From Chromera velia (Eukaryota; Sar; Chromeraceae): a DNA stretch of 19,940 nucleotides. The stretch covers positions 42,839 to 62,778 of the forward strand of contig JAHBMJ010005875.1 in the NCBI GenBank assembly GCA_018398765.1. The letters are read 5' to 3'. The position numbers and the translations under genes were made by a program. Of the stretch, positions 19,592-19,940 are shown in pieces (position 1 is the stretch's first letter; each line of letters begins with the position of its first letter). The notes below the pieces were generated by a model that was given only the letters and a program-made list of their open reading frames with translations, did no database searches and had not been told where the DNA came from.

Positions 19592-19940
19592 TGTTTTTTT
19601 AATTTATTTTTTTTTTAATTTATTTTTGTAAAAAAAATGGGTCGCTCCAGGTGGGGCCCTATCTGAAAGCCGTCTGAGCGCTCACATAGCGCGTGCGGCC
19701 GCGCGCGATAACACGCGCAACGATGGCGTAAAAATGGGTTGAAAACATGCCAGAAAAAGTGACCACGGTCGTGCTCGAACCCGGGACTACCTATAAGTGG
19801 CCGTCTCGTGGCTTTTTTTTTTTCTTCGAAAAACCGAAGTAGGTCGTAGGGGGCAGCTGATGGATAGGCGCGCGGCCTGCGTACGTACTATCACTATGGT
19901 GCCCCGTCCACAAAATTCTGGTGCTACTTTTACTTCCAAC
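19592..19940 (-). mobile_element. Candidate SINE-like / tRNA-related repeat, right end cut by window
   Basis: Read on the minus strand, this segment has GGTTCGAGCAC at 19781-19771, close to the pol III B box GGTTCGANTCC. A TTTTT run lies shortly after it, at 19758-19754, and an A-rich 3' end is made of two tandem copies of an AAAAATAAATTAAA unit (19627-19598). Upstream, GGGGCACCATAGTGATAG resembles the start of a tRNA, but no full cloverleaf can be drawn: the arms flanking the B box do not pair. The TTTTT in the middle would end pol III transcription early, which counts against a working SINE. It may be a degraded copy or chance. Confidence 0.3.

Noticed and set aside
19740-19910. A functional tRNA gene on the minus strand
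   Set aside because: The B-box-like GGTTCGA is present, but the T stem does not pair, no anticodon arm can be placed, and the only stems found (CCACG with CGTGG, GGGGCA with TGCCCC) have the wrong spacing for a cloverleaf.

Overview
This window is nuclear DNA of a eukaryote. Genes are split by GT-AG introns of roughly 60-650 bases, there are no operons, intergenic DNA is dominated by simple repeats (CT/GA, AC/GT, TTCC, GAAA, CATT, GTCA, TTTG tracts), and one gene encodes a motile-cilium protein. The organism is therefore most likely a flagellated protist. The mix of microsatellite-choked introns, moderate GC and TGCATGCA palindromes would suit a chromerid-type alveolate such as Chromera, but that is a guess from style, not a proof.

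Layout. Positions 1-4697 hold no gene I can support, only alternating purine-rich and pyrimidine-rich low-complexity DNA. A three-exon low-specificity L-threonine aldolase gene lies on the minus strand (7009 down to 4698). It is head to head with a five-exon plus-strand gene for a CFAP221/PCDP1-like central-pair protein (7990-12873); about 980 bases separate the two start codons and should hold both promoters. Next comes an intergenic region (12874-15107) with an AT-rich island that carries an imperfect inverted repeat and an 18-base palindrome (possible MITE or foldback remnant), then tetranucleotide repeats. A multi-exon minus-strand gene (about 19108 down to 15108, 5' end not resolved) encodes an RRM RNA-binding protein with a long disordered Pro/Gly/Arg/Tyr-rich tail; it converges on the CFAP221 gene. 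The right end (about 19440-19940) is non-coding, with a TA microsatellite, a TATA-like box, a 16-base palindrome and a minus-strand segment with a tRNA-like B box, a T run and an A-rich tail that could be a SINE-like repeat.

The three genes have no obvious joint function: amino-acid metabolism, ciliary motility and RNA binding. The most useful result is the set of reconstructed exon joins. Splice phases match at nearly every junction, and many splice sites abut microsatellites. The least certain points are the end of CFAP221 exon 3, the 5' end of the RRM gene, and the reading frame of one of its small exons. I found no clearly new biological system; the best candidates for a second look are the dual-frame small exon, the AT-rich inverted-repeat island and the tRNA-like element at the right edge.
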